Below the pieces are notes generated by a model. The model ran no database searches. It saw only the letters and a program-made list of their open reading frames with translations, and was not told the origin of the DNA. This document shows, piece after piece, positions 1-12,953 of a DNA stretch of 64,000 nt; position 1 is the first letter of the stretch; each line of letters opens with the position of its first letter. This stretch comes from Epiperipatus broadwayi. Lineage: Eukaryota; Onychophora; Udeonychophora; Euonychophora; Peripatidae. The position numbers and the translations under genes are program-made. Location of the stretch: positions 372,001-436,000 of the forward strand of contig JAQFVV010006702.1 in assembly GCA_028023455.1 (NCBI GenBank), read 5' to 3'.

Positions 1-884
1 TGAAACATCAAAAGGCAATATGAGACCAATTTATTCCTTCTTCTTCAACTATTCAATACAGAGAGAGAAATGATTTGAAAAGGAAAATAAGAGAAGCATG
101 CTATGTATGCAACAACAATAATGCTATCAATCACAAAGATTTGGCCTTCCCCCCATCGAAGAAATGAACACTCTAATCTAAATAACATAAATTAAAAAAA
201 TTTGAATTCCATTAACTATATATACATACACACTCATTTCTTCATTACTTCCCAATGTTATCTTGCAGTGAATATAATAACGTTATAAGTTCTCGAAAGC
301 ACTCAGTCATATAATTTTTATAAAACAAATAAACTTCTCTATTAATGCATATTACTTCTGTTATATTTTATTATATATATATATACTTCCTTTCCAAATC
401 ATACAATATTTTATTTAATTTTTTTTCCAAATACATTCAGTTTATTTTCAAATTATGCACAAATTGTTAGTGATTTATCATATTCATTGCTATATTTAAA
501 TTCAAATTCATGTATGATTTTTTATTTACTTAAGTGATACTTTCTATTATATGGTATTGTTCAAAGGAGTTGGAAGAAGAAGTCATGGTGGATAAATTAA
601 TCATCATTGTCATTATCTGTCTGTTACTATCTTTTTAAAACATATTCCTTATATATTGATAATTAACAGTGATTGTTAATTGATATGATATAACCAGATA
701 ATTACTGTTATTTATTTAAATATGGGTTTGAACCTCATATTCCACAAAGCTTGCAATAGTTTTGAAAGAAAAAAGTCTATGAAATTATAACTTTTTTAAT
801 GAATGGAGGCTAAAGGCATAGATTTTTTTGATATACTTTTAATCAATAATCCAATAACATTCTAATAATGAAAATGCATTTTAG
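1..884. other. AT-rich DNA without recognisable gene
   Basis: I see no long reading frame, RNA gene or repeat family here. The stretch is low-complexity AT-rich sequence with short TA runs. Confidence 0.5.
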
Positions 885-896
885 AAAATAATGATC

Positions 897-1009
897 CTGT
901 TTTGCGTTGTTAGCTGAGAGGTAGTGCAGCCACCATGCAAGCAAGTAGTTGATTGCAGACGGTTGTGGGTTCACGTCCCGGCCGATGCTATGACATATGA
1001 AAAAAAATT
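897..1009 (+). mobile_element. tRNA-derived SINE, copy 1 (family A)
   Basis: A tRNA-like head with an A-box-like TAGCTGAGAGGT and a B-box-like GGGTTCACGTCC is followed by CGATGCTATGACATATG and a short A-run. It is flanked by a perfect 12-bp direct repeat, AAAATAATGATC, at 885-896 and 1010-1021, as expected for LINE-mediated insertion. The head is close in sequence to the better preserved copies at 60635 and 61311. The anticodon region differs from theirs, so I read it as a retroposon, not a working tRNA gene. Confidence 0.85.
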
Positions 1010-1021
1010 AAAATAATGATC

Positions 1022-3465
1022 TATAATAAATAAAGGTATTTCATCATAGAAAAGTATATCAATGAAAAAAAACATTCTTTTATGAAGATAAGAAAATAGT
1101 TTTTGTTTGGCTGTGATTTAATAAACTCTATTATGATAAAAATAAAAAATAAATATAAAAGATGTTTGATTTTTAATACTGTTTTTTAAATAAAAAGTGA
1201 ATGTTTTGCTTTATACTTTCAACTTCAGTAACATTTTTTTTTATCAATATGCAACTTAGGTTTCCTATCTTGGTTTCCAACACTAAACAAAGAATTTATT
1301 CAACATATGAGTCTGCCAATTATTGTTCCAAATTGTGAATAGATTGTTTTTGTTTGATTGCAATTTAATAATTGTCACTATGAAACCTCTCACAATTTTA
1401 ATGTCCTCTTGAGAAAGATCTTTTATTCCAACCTTATTATAATATAGCATATTCTATTAATCATTTTTATATATTTTAATCAGTAAATCTATAAAAATCT
1501 ATTTCCTCTAAAATAATGTTTGAGGTTTGTTTATCTAAAATTTGTACCCCCCCCCCCATTATCTGAGATCAAAGCTTTTTCAGATAAAACACAGTTGTGT
1601 TACAATCTATTGAATCATTTATAAATTGAACATTTGTTACTGAGCTTATTTGTATAACTAATTTCTTGTAATAAAATATCCATATTGTGTACACTTAAGT
1701 TCACTTGGTGTGGAAATTAATCACAGTATATAGAGGGTGTTCGAAATTATTTTATTTTTTTAATAGACTTAATTGGAATATCAAACTACTGGTTTTGATA
1801 TTTTTTTTTTTTTTAGATTTGATCATTAAAAAAATGATTTCAAACATTGATGCAATATTTTCAAAAGCTGAGAAGACATTTTTATCTCATGACATTTATA
1901 TAATCTACACAGAGATTATAACAAGATTGAAACTTTCAAAATATAGTGAATTTTGTTACCACAATCCAGAGATTGAAACCATAACAAAATCTATACTGTA
2001 AAATATTCAATTTCAAGGAAGTTTCTGTAATAAAAAAAAAAAAATTGTAAAATTATATTTTCAAATTCTAGCAATGCATATAAATAGACAGTATATGCTG
2101 ACCTCACAAAAAGAACTATTTGTAATTATCAAATATATAAAATATTAAGAAAATAAATGTTTGAGTATTTCTGACAAAATTAAAAGCATCATAGCAGTAA
2201 TTGTTTAATTTTTTTTTGTTTTTATAAATGAGACAAATTTATTGACAAAATTGTTAAAAGTAGAAATTAGTAAAAAGTTAAACTTATTATTTGTTGATTT
2301 TCTGTTGCCTTTTTTTATTAGTTTGGTCAATTTTTTAACCTCAATCAATCAGTTATAACAGTTATAATAGTGAATTATTCTATTTCCTTTCAACTTCTAT
2401 TTACTCAGTTTATTCATAATATTGATGTTTCTATCTTTAGATGAAATGTAAGTAATGATTTTCTTAATCTGTTTTCAAATCCACTATTATTTGGTAGATT
2501 TGTGATCATGTTGGAGATGAATAAGGATATTTAATAATATTATCACTATCTGAAATGAATTTTGACATTTTAGAAATCAGTTGTTCAGTGAATCTTTCTC
2601 TAAATGATATATATTTAAATGCTATTAAAGGAATATAATTATTTTAAGAACTTCAATCTTCTGAATAGATTTCTAACATAGGGTCTTCATTTGAATGAGT
2701 CATTAAATCATTACAATTTTTGTTCTATACTTTCCAAAATCATTATTATCTTGATTTGGATTTTTTTATACCAGGTGTCCTCAAATATTTTTGGAAAAGA
2801 GTTCATAGAGAAAGATTTCTAAAGAATAGTAGGTTGAACAAAATGAATTTTCTAAAGAAATTCACCAATCCCCAGATACAAAAAATTCTGAAACCCCCCC
2901 CCCCCCCCCCCCAAAAAAACAAAAAAAACAGCAAATAATTAAATAATTCATAATCATTTAATAACTATGGAGTTTTATTAAATTAAAATTTAAAAAATCA
3001 CCTCATATTAGAAATCAAAAAAGTAAAAATTTAATATGATGGATGGATTTACTTTCTTTTTTTAATATCAGGTTAAGTATAGTAAATGTCTATAAATAAA
3101 AACGAAAAGAATTAGATTTTATATTATTTCCAGAAACATCTATTATTTTTTATGCTAATCCAGCTATTAATCTGACAGTTTCAATCACTATAAGATTTGG
3201 AATTTAAATCAACTTATTTGAATAGCTATATGGTGAGACATTAAAAAAGCAAATTTATATTTAAATGATATTAATCAACTATTAACTATAAGCATATTTG
3301 GTAAACAAATATTTGGATTCATTTTTCAAATCATCAGTTTAATAAGCATAGTAGAAGTAGAAATTGCTGCAATGAATAAATATTGCTAATATATAGGAAT
3401 ATGCTTGTCAGCATTATATATAATACTGTGATACCCTGCCATTATTAATACTATGAAAAACACTA
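1022..3465. other. AT-rich DNA with two poly-C tracts
   Basis: No gene is recognisable. The only outstanding features are an 11-nt C run at 1547-1557 and a 19-nt C run at 2894-2912. Short open frames here have no family resemblance. Confidence 0.45.
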
Positions 3466-3467
3466 TA

Positions 3468-3601
3468 ACAGAGAATAAAATAAATTGAATAGAGTGAGTA
3501 TATTTCGAAGTATAAGCATCAGAATCATGGGTATGAACCATGATTATGATGTTTACATGTTGAAAGTATACTCTTGTCTACTCAATTTATTTTATTCTCA
3601 G
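3468..3601. mobile_element. short inverted-repeat element (MITE-like)
   Basis: The left arm begins GAGAATAAAATAAATTGA and the right arm ends with its complement, TCAATTTATTTTATTCTC. The arms continue with gaps to the centre (AATCATGG / CCATGATT). TA dinucleotides lie at both ends (3466-3467 and 3602-3603), as expected of Tc1/mariner-type insertion. No coding capacity is present. The TA duplication is weak evidence in AT-rich DNA. Confidence 0.55.
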
Positions 3602-3960
3602 TACACACTTACATATTGAACACTCATTTTAAAAACATTTGTTAATTATAAAATATAAAAATATCTGTCATGACTATTATCTGGGATTCAAACATAGGGC
3701 AAATAGAATTTTTTTTAAAAAAAACATAGGACTTTTTTTATTTCAGATAGTTAGCCCAAATCAGATAATCATCTATCACTGGTCAGTAAATAGGTATCTA
3801 GATATTCTTAGCTCCAGGTATAATAAGGAAGGGAAAATGCTCAAATCATCACCAGCAATTGACAAACCTTGTGGCATTTTCTTCACCATGACTGTTTCTC
3901 TTGAAAGCACTGTTAGAGAGACCTTCATCTTGATAGTAAGATATTTATTAAAAAGAATAT

Positions 3961-4066
3961 TTTTCCTCATATGTCATAGCATCGACCGGGACGCGAACCC
4001 ACAACCGTCTGCAATCAACTACTTGCTTGCAAGGCGGTTGCGATGACCTCTCGGCTAACAACGCTT
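3961..4066 (-). mobile_element. tRNA-derived SINE, copy 2 (family A)
   Basis: On the minus strand it carries the family-A head (B-box-like GGGTTCGCGTCCC), then CGATGCTATGACATATGAGG and an A-rich tail, read here as a leading T-run. I found no convincing target duplication. A family-B SINE is inserted about 15 bp to its right. Confidence 0.8.
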
Positions 4067-4082
4067 GTTTTATCATACTTTT

Positions 4083-4180
4083 ATATATATATATGTCAAA
4101 TGCATTGACTGGGAAGCGAACCCGGGCCAGTTGCTTGGAAGACAGCTATGCTAACCACTAGGCGACCAACGCTAGAATAT
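4083..4180 (-). mobile_element. tRNA-derived SINE, copy 1 (family B)
   Basis: The minus strand shows a tRNA-like sequence with A-box-like CTAGTGGTTAGCAT and B-box-like GGTTCGCTTCCC, then ATGCATTTGACATATATA. The tail is TA-rich, not poly-A, which separates it from family A. It is flanked by near-identical 12-bp repeats, TATC(A/G)TACTTTT, at about 4071-4082 and 4181-4192, consistent with a retroposition event having one later mutation. Confidence 0.75.
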
Positions 4181-4192
4181 TATCGTACTTTT

Positions 4193-5718
4193 TAAAAAGA
4201 AAAAAATTCTAAATTTTGATGGCCATAATAAAATTTATCATTTGATTTGCTTCAAAGCAGTTTATTTATTGCATATTACTTGTATTAAAAATAACTTAAA
4301 TAACATATTGGCATTATATTTTAAATAGTTCAACATTTGATCATTAATCACATTTTTCAGCTTTAACTACAAATCAGTTAAGTCTGCTATCGTGTGGTTT
4401 ATTTACAGTGTTTAACAGAGAACAGATTCACTGAATAGATGAGTAAACAAAAAAATAAAAAAGACATTTATGCAAAAAATAAATATTTTAATTCATTTAA
4501 TATTTTTTAAATTATTAATGTTTGTTTAGAAGTTTAATTTTTCTCACAGCTTAGTAACTAATTTTTTTAAACAACATATTTTTAAATATTTACATATCAA
4601 AATTAAAAAATCTTACTTAAATATTTTATGATGACTTATACAAGTTTTAAAAAATACAAATGAGAAACTAAATAACGAAACACTTGTCAAATATGAACTT
4701 AATGTTTAAATTGCAAAGTAACCAAATCAGGCTCCCTGCTATTGAATAAATAAATTGAAGATTTTTGCAATTAGACAAGAATTTATTGTTTAAAATGTCA
4801 TTAGCAATCAGCATTTCATCATCATCACACACACACACACAAAATCAATGAAATGGGAATTTTCAGGTGCATAGTCTTAAGGTTACAGCTTTAATAAATA
4901 TTACTTTATGATAATAACTTCTTAATATCAATTTCAAATACATATTGCGAATTTTTAAAATATAATTTTGTATTTTCCAATTATTGTATAATTTATTTTT
5001 TACCGTATTTTAGGAATTTTTATGTAAGTAAAAGATTGAAGCATGGTTTTATAAATCTTAGGGCTGGTTAAGTCCTGAGAAGGCCCAAGTCCATTCATTG
5101 TTTACAATGTCAATTTTAGAAGATCATGTTTTACTGTTGGACATGATAAAACTGTTATAATTATAGTTGCTAGAATGTGAATACAATTCATAAACAATAA
5201 AAAAATGATTGCTAGTATTGGAGAAGTAATTTACTAGTAGGAAAACAATTATTATATATGTAAACAAAAAAATAAGAGGGATTAATTTCATGTAATACCT
5301 AAAGAAATAAGGTAGCATTGGTTTTGCTAAGTAACTATCATTACTACTAACAGCTGTTAAGCTAAACTAATTTGCTCTAATATCCAACAATAGCTAAAAT
5401 ACCATCATCTTTCAGATTACATATACACTATGTATCTAATAATCAATTTGTGCTGATTTTATGTATAGCAATATGTATTTAGAACATTATTTAAGATATT
5501 TTCTTATGTAATAAACAATTTTCTGCAATATCCTGCATGATTATTCATTTACTGCAACAATGTTCTTTGTGGTTACTGCTATGATAGCACGACCTATGCA
5601 AAAACTAAAAATCTATGAATTGAAGTTTAACTTTGACACTTTTAAACTTAAATGCCATATGTACAAACCATCCAATTATTATTACTGTTATAATTTCTTT
5701 AAAACATTTTTTTAAAAC
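4193..5718. other. AT-rich DNA without recognisable gene
   Basis: Nothing with family resemblance is visible. A short (CA)n tract lies near 4827-4842. Confidence 0.45.
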
Positions 5719-6065
5719 AACAACAATTTGGATTGTCAATTCCTCAGCAAGCTTTGTGATAAATGCTTAGCCAGAGCCAGCATTTAAAATATCTCTGTCA
5801 GAAAGTGCTTGGCTTTGGGTTGGTATTTTTATATCTAGTGCCTGAACCTATTCTGGCACCTCTCTGAGGAGTTCCAAAGCACAAAACCATGGTCAGGGGT
5901 TGGGGGGGGGGGTTCCTGATGGAGATATTTTAAATGCTGGCTCTGGCTAAGCATTTATCACAAAGCTTGTTGAAGAATTGGCAATCCTCATTGTTTATAA
6001 CTTACAAGTTTAAGAGAATAGGGTCATGTGATCTGTGACTTATTTTGACTATTTAACAACAATTT
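5719..6065. mobile_element. hairpin element copy 1, with flanking direct repeats
   Basis: The body is 5730-6054. A long imperfect palindrome pairs GCTTTGTGATAAATGCTTAG near 5750 with its complement near 5948. A one-sided tail follows on the right and includes AGGGTCATGTGATCTGTGA. Flanking direct repeats AACAACAATTT (11 bp) lie at 5719-5729 and 6055-6065. The right half is close in sequence to the element at 15074. The left arm has lost or replaced its middle part, so the hairpin is less complete. The flanking repeat is low-complexity, so on its own it would be weak. Confidence 0.7.
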
Positions 6066-7960
6066 CTTCAGTTTTTCTTACATAGATTCTTTATTCAAAT
6101 GTCAAATGCATTGCTTTTACTTTGAAAACATTTTTTTTTTGTGAGACAACCAAATTTATATTTAATTACCAAAATGCATCTCTTTCACTATTGAAATTGT
6201 TAAATTGTACTTAATTTAATAAAAGGGGATATGCCCAAATCATTACTTCTATAATTGGGTGTGAATATAAAAAAGACTTCAACAATAAAATTAATTATTA
6301 AAATCGCATGATGATAGTTTTGTTTAAATGAACTCTTTAAAAATTCATTAATCTGTATAACTTTTGAAGTTAAAAATAAGATCTATATATTGTTATAATG
6401 TATAATTTATTGATAAAAGTTAGAAATGCTGATTATCCATAATGGAAAATTACTTTAACTTTCAATCTAGTTATGTTATTTATATATTATTTTTGGTATT
6501 AAGAGAAGACAAGCATATACAGCAAAAGTAATAGATTAATCTATATTATGTATTTATTAACAATTATGAATTAATTTATGTTGCAGTGATGTAGAGTTAA
6601 TAAACAATTAAGTATTATTACTCATGTTTTTTTAAGGGATATACTAAAAAGAAAATTTATTGACTCCAAAAATACTTTAGTAAAATAATTTATAATAAAA
6701 AAACTTAATCATGATCAATGTTTATTACTTTCTAAGCCTTATAATGCAGTGGAAGAGGGTTGAATTAAAAAGATAAAGAGTCCTAGATGAAAGCTCAGCT
6801 CAATCAATTATGATTCTGGAATATTATATAACTTCCTGAATGATAAATCATTTGATTACATCTTTTATAGCTTTCTAGCAACCAGCAAAATGTCATTGCA
6901 GCCAGGTATTTTCAAAGAAAATCATCCAAAATTTAAGAAGCAAAGTAACAAATAATTATCTCATTTTTTTTTTTAATTATTTAATTTTTCCACAAATAGA
7001 TTATAGCATGAGATCTTGCATCAATACAAAAATTCATACATAATGTATATAAATTTACAATTTAAAGGAAATAAAAATATATAGATAATAATTTTAATAA
7101 TCATATATTGTACTTCAGTCATTTTTATGATTATATTTTGTTGAATTTTTTACTCAATCATAGGGGAAGTAAGTGTTTCATTTGTTACTTATCTGTAGAT
7201 GTTCAGGATTGTAGCTAATATTCAAATTATATTGCTCTTCATGTATCTTATGATCTTTATGAGACAGATCAAATAACTAGGTAATAATGAGTGAATAAAA
7301 GAACTTTTAATAAAATGATAAAAAAGTTTTATTAAAACTGATGTTAATCGTAACTTATACTGCTATGAAAGTAACAGTAACACCAAAAAGAAAAGAGAAT
7401 ATTTTTTCAGCTGTATGAGTTGTCCAAACAGTAATTTTTACATATAGCCTGCTTTCGATCTTAATATATTGTAACTGTAAACTTTTTGTTTATATTCCCA
7501 ATTTCTATATTTGATTCAAATTAAGTATATTCCTCTTATTATTTATTATTTGGGTTTAAGAAAAACTTTATTACAAATCTATTAATAAAATTATGTGTAT
7601 AGAAAAATAAAATGTGTTTACATAGATTAATATTAGTGTTTTTATTACTTTGAAGTAATTTAAGTAGTTTAGAGATAAGATAGACTTCTTAAAAGGAATA
7701 TTATCTCAAGGATGTGGTTTCATTTTCTCATGATATAAAGATAAATAAAAGGATAACATTAACTCAGTAACTGATGAAACATTATAGCAATTCAATAAGT
7801 TGCAACATCAAGAAATATGGATAGATAGGCTAGCTGTGCCCTCTCCTCAATTACAACACTTATTACATTTTTAGGTTGCAAAGATAGGAAACTACCAAGA
7901 TAGATTATTAATCCTGGTAAACAGATATTTTGAACTATTAACAAAATAATTTACATCAAT
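6066..7960. other. AT-rich DNA without recognisable gene
   Basis: No reading frame, RNA gene or repeat family is recognised. Confidence 0.45.
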
Positions 7961-8050
7961 TTATATATATGTCAAATGTGTTGATCTGGATGCGTACCCA
8001 AGCTAGCTATTTGGAAGGCAGCTATGCTAACCACTAGGCCACCAATGCTT
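7961..8050 (-). mobile_element. tRNA-derived SINE, copy 2 (family B)
   Basis: It is a diverged relative of the element at 4083. The minus strand shows AGCATTGGTGGCCTAGTGG and TTAGCATAGCTGCCTTCCAA, a decayed B box, and a tail reading GACATATATATAA. No clear target duplication is visible. It is older than the 4.1-kb copy judging by decay of the B box. Confidence 0.7.
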
Positions 8051-9389
8051 AACAGCAATTCATATTATTGAATATCATTATCGTGTTACAGGTAATAATA
8101 AATATTTTATATTCATCTTTTATTAACTTTTATTAAAGTAAATGATATTGATAAATAAAAATGCTGAATAGATGTGAGAATTACTTAGTGATAGAAATAA
8201 ACAAAATTATATTAAACTTTGTGTTTATTATTCAGCATTTTATTAAAAAATAAATGAAAAAAATCGTACAAATAATAAAGTTATTGTAGTTAAGGTCGTT
8301 TATTATTTATTGCAAAAAGTAAAAATAATATTTAGTTTTATTTTTTTGTAATATTCTAGTTTGAATAAAAACTTACATTATCATCTGAATAAATTAATGT
8401 AAGAAGGGAAACTCAAAATTGGTGGCATGATATAGTAATTTTGTGTCCTAAAATGTTATTTGTAAAAAAAGACATTAATACATCACATGATTACTATTTT
8501 CTACTTTATGGAGAGTTTGATACTGGTTTTTTTTAAAAAAGTCATTACAAAACAAATCATAAGTACTCTTAAAAACTAAGCCTAACACATACATATATTT
8601 CACAAGAAATTAAAAACAAAGGCATATAATCAAATCTACAGTTAAGTACCTTAGCAACCATACAAATGTAGTTTCATCTAGATTTTGAATCTCAAATTTT
8701 TGATCCAAATCTGAAAAGCATTAGATATACATCAAACAAGCATAGGTAGATTGTGCATTATATCTTTTTAAAAATGTAAAAACACAAAAAATACACATGT
8801 CCATAGATGAAACAGAATAAAAAATAAAATATTGAAAATTGGAAAAAAAAAAACATAACATGTCAGCAAAGAAGTGACATATAAGGATGAAATTTAATCA
8901 ATTTGGATAAGAGTACTACTAATATCTAGAATTCAGCAGTTTGGCAATTAATATTTAATATTTTTCTGCCCAAAAAATGAAGAAAAAAAATAATTTAGTA
9001 CTATTATTAGAAACTATCAAGGAAGTAGATATTGGTAAAGTAGTTGTAAAAGCTCTTGCTGAAGCAGAAACTGAGCTAGATAAAGTCTAAGAGTTAATAA
9101 TGTTAATTATATTTATAACAGAAAAATAAAAATCATAGCTTTATCAATTTATTTTAAAATATATCAGTGCATCTATGGTTACATTTTCATAGAATTATAC
9201 TCCCAATCGTTTGCTAATAAAATGTTCAGATATTTAAATGATATAAGAATTGCAACAAAAATAGTTAACTTTGAGAATATGAAAATTTTAGTCTTTATCA
9301 AGAAGTTAAATTCTGACTGTATGGGTTAATTATTATAATATTTATTAACTTACTTTGATACATTATACAGGCTTAAACCTGCATTAATA
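8051..9389. other. AT-rich DNA without recognisable gene
   Basis: No reading frame or repeat family is recognised in this interval. Confidence 0.45.
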
Positions 9390-9394
9390 TATGT

Positions 9395-10061
9395 AATACA
9401 TGTGGGGTTCGAACTCAGACTTTCACATGACCCACCACTCTCAGTGCCATCTCATATTGCTAACCCACCTGATCACACACATGTTGAAAAGATAAATAAT
9501 CACCAATATACGTATTTCATGCTAAAACAGCAATCATCAGTTGGTCTAGATCAGTGGTCTTCAACCTTTTCACACCTGCGGACCGGTAAAAATAAGGATA
9601 AGGTTCCGCGGACCAGCAAAAATAAGGATAAGATTTTGCAGACCGGCAGAAGTCTATAGATAAATTTTCTTAAAGATAAGCATAATTGTTATAACTGATC
9701 AAAACAACAATGTTAAATATATAAGATAAAGTTTTATATATATGGAGTTTATATAATAAAAAACTTTTTTTAAATTTTTTTTAGAAAAGTAATAAAAAAT
9801 TTAATTCTACCCCCCCCCCCCCTAAACATCTGTGATAACTAGAAAAACAAATTAATTTATGAATGATTGATTAGATTTTGTTTTCGTTCTGTTTTCTTTT
9901 TTTTTTAATTGGGTAAAAATGAGATGAAAAAATAAATAAAAATTGGCTATATTAATTAAAAGTTTAAACTCTTATGCCCGTCTAGCACGCGGACCAAGGG
10001 TTGAAGAACACTGGTCTAGATTACTATCCTCACACATATATATAATCAGTATTCAGCTTCA
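9395..10061 (+). mobile_element. foldback-family unit, interrupted by a hAT element
   Basis: Sequence 9395-9551 and 10014-10061 matches the repeat units of the 46.3-kb and 52.6-kb clusters. Shared strings include CATGTTGAAAAGATAAATAA, ATTTCATGCTAAA and CATCAGTTGGTC. The 462-bp hAT element at 9552 splits the unit exactly between CAGTTGGTCTAGAT and TACTATCCTCACACATATAT. Its left part also shares GTGGGTCATGTGAAAG (here as the complement) with 53755-53800. It is a single isolated unit without an inverted partner. Confidence 0.75.
9552..10013. mobile_element. non-autonomous hAT transposon (462 bp)
   Basis: The terminal inverted repeats are CAGTGGTCTTCAACC at the left and GGTTGAAGAACACTG at the right, typical of hAT elements. 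An exact 8-bp target duplication, GTCTAGAT, lies at 9544-9551 and 10014-10021. The left subterminal region holds two to three copies of a short motif, GCGGACC-GGTAAAAATAAGGA. The right end carries GCACGCGGACC in inverted orientation. Such subterminal repeats bind transposase in this superfamily. There is no transposase frame. A 13-nt C run lies at 9810-9822. Confidence 0.92.
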
Positions 10062-10064
10062 ATG

Positions 10065-12559
10065 ATTTGTTGAAAGTTTAGATAAAATCAAAAACTTTTA
10101 GATGTACCTTATAAAATTATTATATTTTAGTTATTTAAGTCTGCAGTTGATGAGTAAATATCAAAGATCAAAATTTTAACAAAATAATTATGTTTTGATA
10201 TCATTTAGATATCTAAAATTTTAAATCATAATAGAACTTCCAATATTTCAAGTATTTTCAAAATTTAAAGAAATCCATGGCTGATCTATATAATTAAACT
10301 TAGTCAAGAGTGTTCTAATCTTATAGTGCTATAAATTATATGCATTTTTATTAAATATATTTCATTAAGATAATTTTAAAAAGTTCAAAATTTATTTTAC
10401 AGATATTAATGCAAAAATAAATAAACTTGAAGATTTTGATTTAGAATAATTTAAAATATACCTGGTAGATATTGTCTCATTTTGGTTCCTATTCTAATTC
10501 AGCACCTGAAATAATTGTCATGTCATTTTATTTATAGGACCAGACTTGGGTGTGTTAATAGCAAAATGAAATTTAAAACTGAATATGAAAAAGTAATCAT
10601 ATACTATAGTTTATTGAAAATTTATGAAAAGCCAAATGTCATTTGTAATAATATATATTTATGTTGTTATTTTTTTTTAAATAAAATATTATTAGACTGT
10701 AAATTGAAACACAATGATTTTCAATCATATAATAATTTATCATTAGCTAATTTTTGTGTATTATTTTTTGTTACTAATCCTTAAAAAATGTTTCCACCCT
10801 TGATCTAGAAACTGAGTTTTAGTATTAGATTGATAATGAAGGCCGAAGAGAAATGTTGCATTTATAGAAAATATTAGGTTAATTATTTTTAAAGATTTAG
10901 TAATTAAAAATCACTAAGAAAAATTAGAGAACGGTTTATCTATTGACTAATACAAATACAGTTTTTGATTATTCATTGTAATTTACTCTTTATTAATAAT
11001 TATGATTTTTATTAGCATCTATTTTCTATACCCATAAACTTTCACGGGGCAGTTGAAAAGGAGAAAACTAGACATTTTTTTCAATCTGCTGCAATTTATC
11101 TTGGATTCTTTAAAATTTAAGACAGCTTTATAAATTACTGATTTTTTTTTTTTTTTAAATTGACATCATTTTTTTATACGGATATTGCTTTTATTAGCAC
11201 GGTTTTACAGTTATAATATATTTTTATTTTTGCTATAATTAGTTGTACACTTATTTATTAAATGACGTAAAAACACGTCATTTATTAAATGACGTGTAAT
11301 GTAGCACCCTCTACACATTTCAAAAATAGTTTTTTAAAAAAATCAGGTCAAAAAATTTTAAACATTCATTTACTATTTTATTAAAACAAAATGGCACGAA
11401 TGATATAAATATGCATGCAAAAAATATGTATACTAACAGTAACTGCTAATATTATTAAGGTCAGCAAAATATAGGTTTTCACATAGTTCAACGTTATCAC
11501 CACATAAAGATGTTAACAGTAAATTACCATTGCAACTAATGAGTTAATTCATAAATAAAAAAAATTGTTATGGTTAATACCAGCTTGCAATGATAATTAG
11601 AATTGAAGAGAAACATTCTTCACATATTTTAACGAAATAGATTGAAGTTTTCACGCAGAGAAACTTATCACTTCCGCAGTTGTCGCTGTATTGAAAATTT
11701 TATTTATTTATTCACAGCTTTTTTTTTTTTTAAAAATCTGTTCATGATTTTATTTTACAACAACGACTCAAATGCTGACTTAGAATGCATTCCCTAAGAA
11801 TAAATATTAATTATAAGGCAAAGAGATTCATAAAAGAAATTTTAGTAGCTTACTGTTTTGATTGATTATTTATCTCGTTATCGGAATGTTATAATTACAA
11901 TAATCCCCTCTTTTCACTCACGCAATATTACGAAGTCAGCAAGCAATGACATACTACCTTCACCAACAATCAGATTATTGTTCGGTTTTCATACACAAAT
12001 AAATCTATTTGCCTTCTAACAAACACATACTTTAAGATTGATTATAGATAATAGTGATCTGTTTTTACTCGCCACCTTTATTTTGTTAATATTTTTACAA
12101 GGAGACGAATAATTAAAAAATAGAAAGTTGCTAATATATGTAATTTATATTTATTTGAAAGTGATTGACTTTAAGGTCATCATTTGATTCTTTATTTTAA
12201 AATATGATCTGAAGCATATTTTTTAAAGCGCAAGCTATATTGCATATGAACATCATCGATTATTATATGTTATTCCTCCATATTGTATAGCCGTCTAAAC
12301 CTATTTTCTGGCATCTGTTTTGTTTTTAAGCCAACAAACTTGCTTTGTAATAGACTACTTAATATGTGTATAAAATATTGGACTTCTGTAGTTATCAGAG
12401 TATAATGATGACAAGTGACTTATTTTGGATAGCTATAATTTTTTAAAATTTATAAATGCGTTTCTGGAGGTCAAATTATTTCTGATTAGAAAAGTTGTTA
12501 GTAATATTTAAAAATAAAAAAACCTAAAAATTTCCACATTATTTACCATAATAATTATG
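10065..12559. other. AT-rich DNA without recognisable gene
   Basis: No gene family is recognised. Three TGACGT/ACGTCA sites cluster at 11263-11295 (see findings). Reading frames are short and featureless. Confidence 0.4.
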
Positions 12560-12567
12560 TAATATTA

Positions 12568-12953
12568 AATCATCTCTGCTCTTTATTACTGTCTTACCAT
12601 GCTTTTATTACAACCCGCTGACAGTTTTGATTGCTCCAGAAATCTTCTTCAGAACTTCTACTTATATATGCCTTGAAAATTTAGGTGAAAATCCACAAAA
12701 AGTTTAGAATTTTTTTAGATAACCATACCAGCTATTATTCAGTATTTGTAAATAATTATAACTTTATCTTTCTTATTGCATGCCAAATTCATACAATATT
12801 AATATTATTTGCCTCCAAAATCTTCTTCAGAACCTCTACTTAGATTTGAAAATATAAGTAGAAGTTATGAAGAAGATTGTTGCGGCAATTAAAACTATCA
12901 TTAGTGGATTCTAAAAAAGCAGTGTAAAAAGTAATAAAGAACATAAATGTTAT
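12568..12953. mobile_element. inverted-repeat element (MITE-like, 386 bp)
   Basis: The left arm (TTTTGATTGCTCCAGAAATC, CTTCTTCAGAACTTCTACTT) is complementary with mismatches to the right arm (AAGTAGAAGTTATGAAGAAG, ATTGTTGCGGCAATTAAAAC). The outer ends pair as TCTTTATTAC / GTAATAAAGA. A third partial arm copy, AATCTTCTTCAGAACCTCTA, lies in the middle near 12818. A candidate 8-bp duplication, TAATATTA, occurs at 12560-12567 and 12954-12961. It is AT-rich, so chance is possible. No coding sequence. Confidence 0.6.

Noticed and set aside
9402-9659. 85-codon frame at 9.4 kb
   Set aside because: It runs across the junction of a foldback unit and the inserted hAT element, so it is a chance fusion frame.
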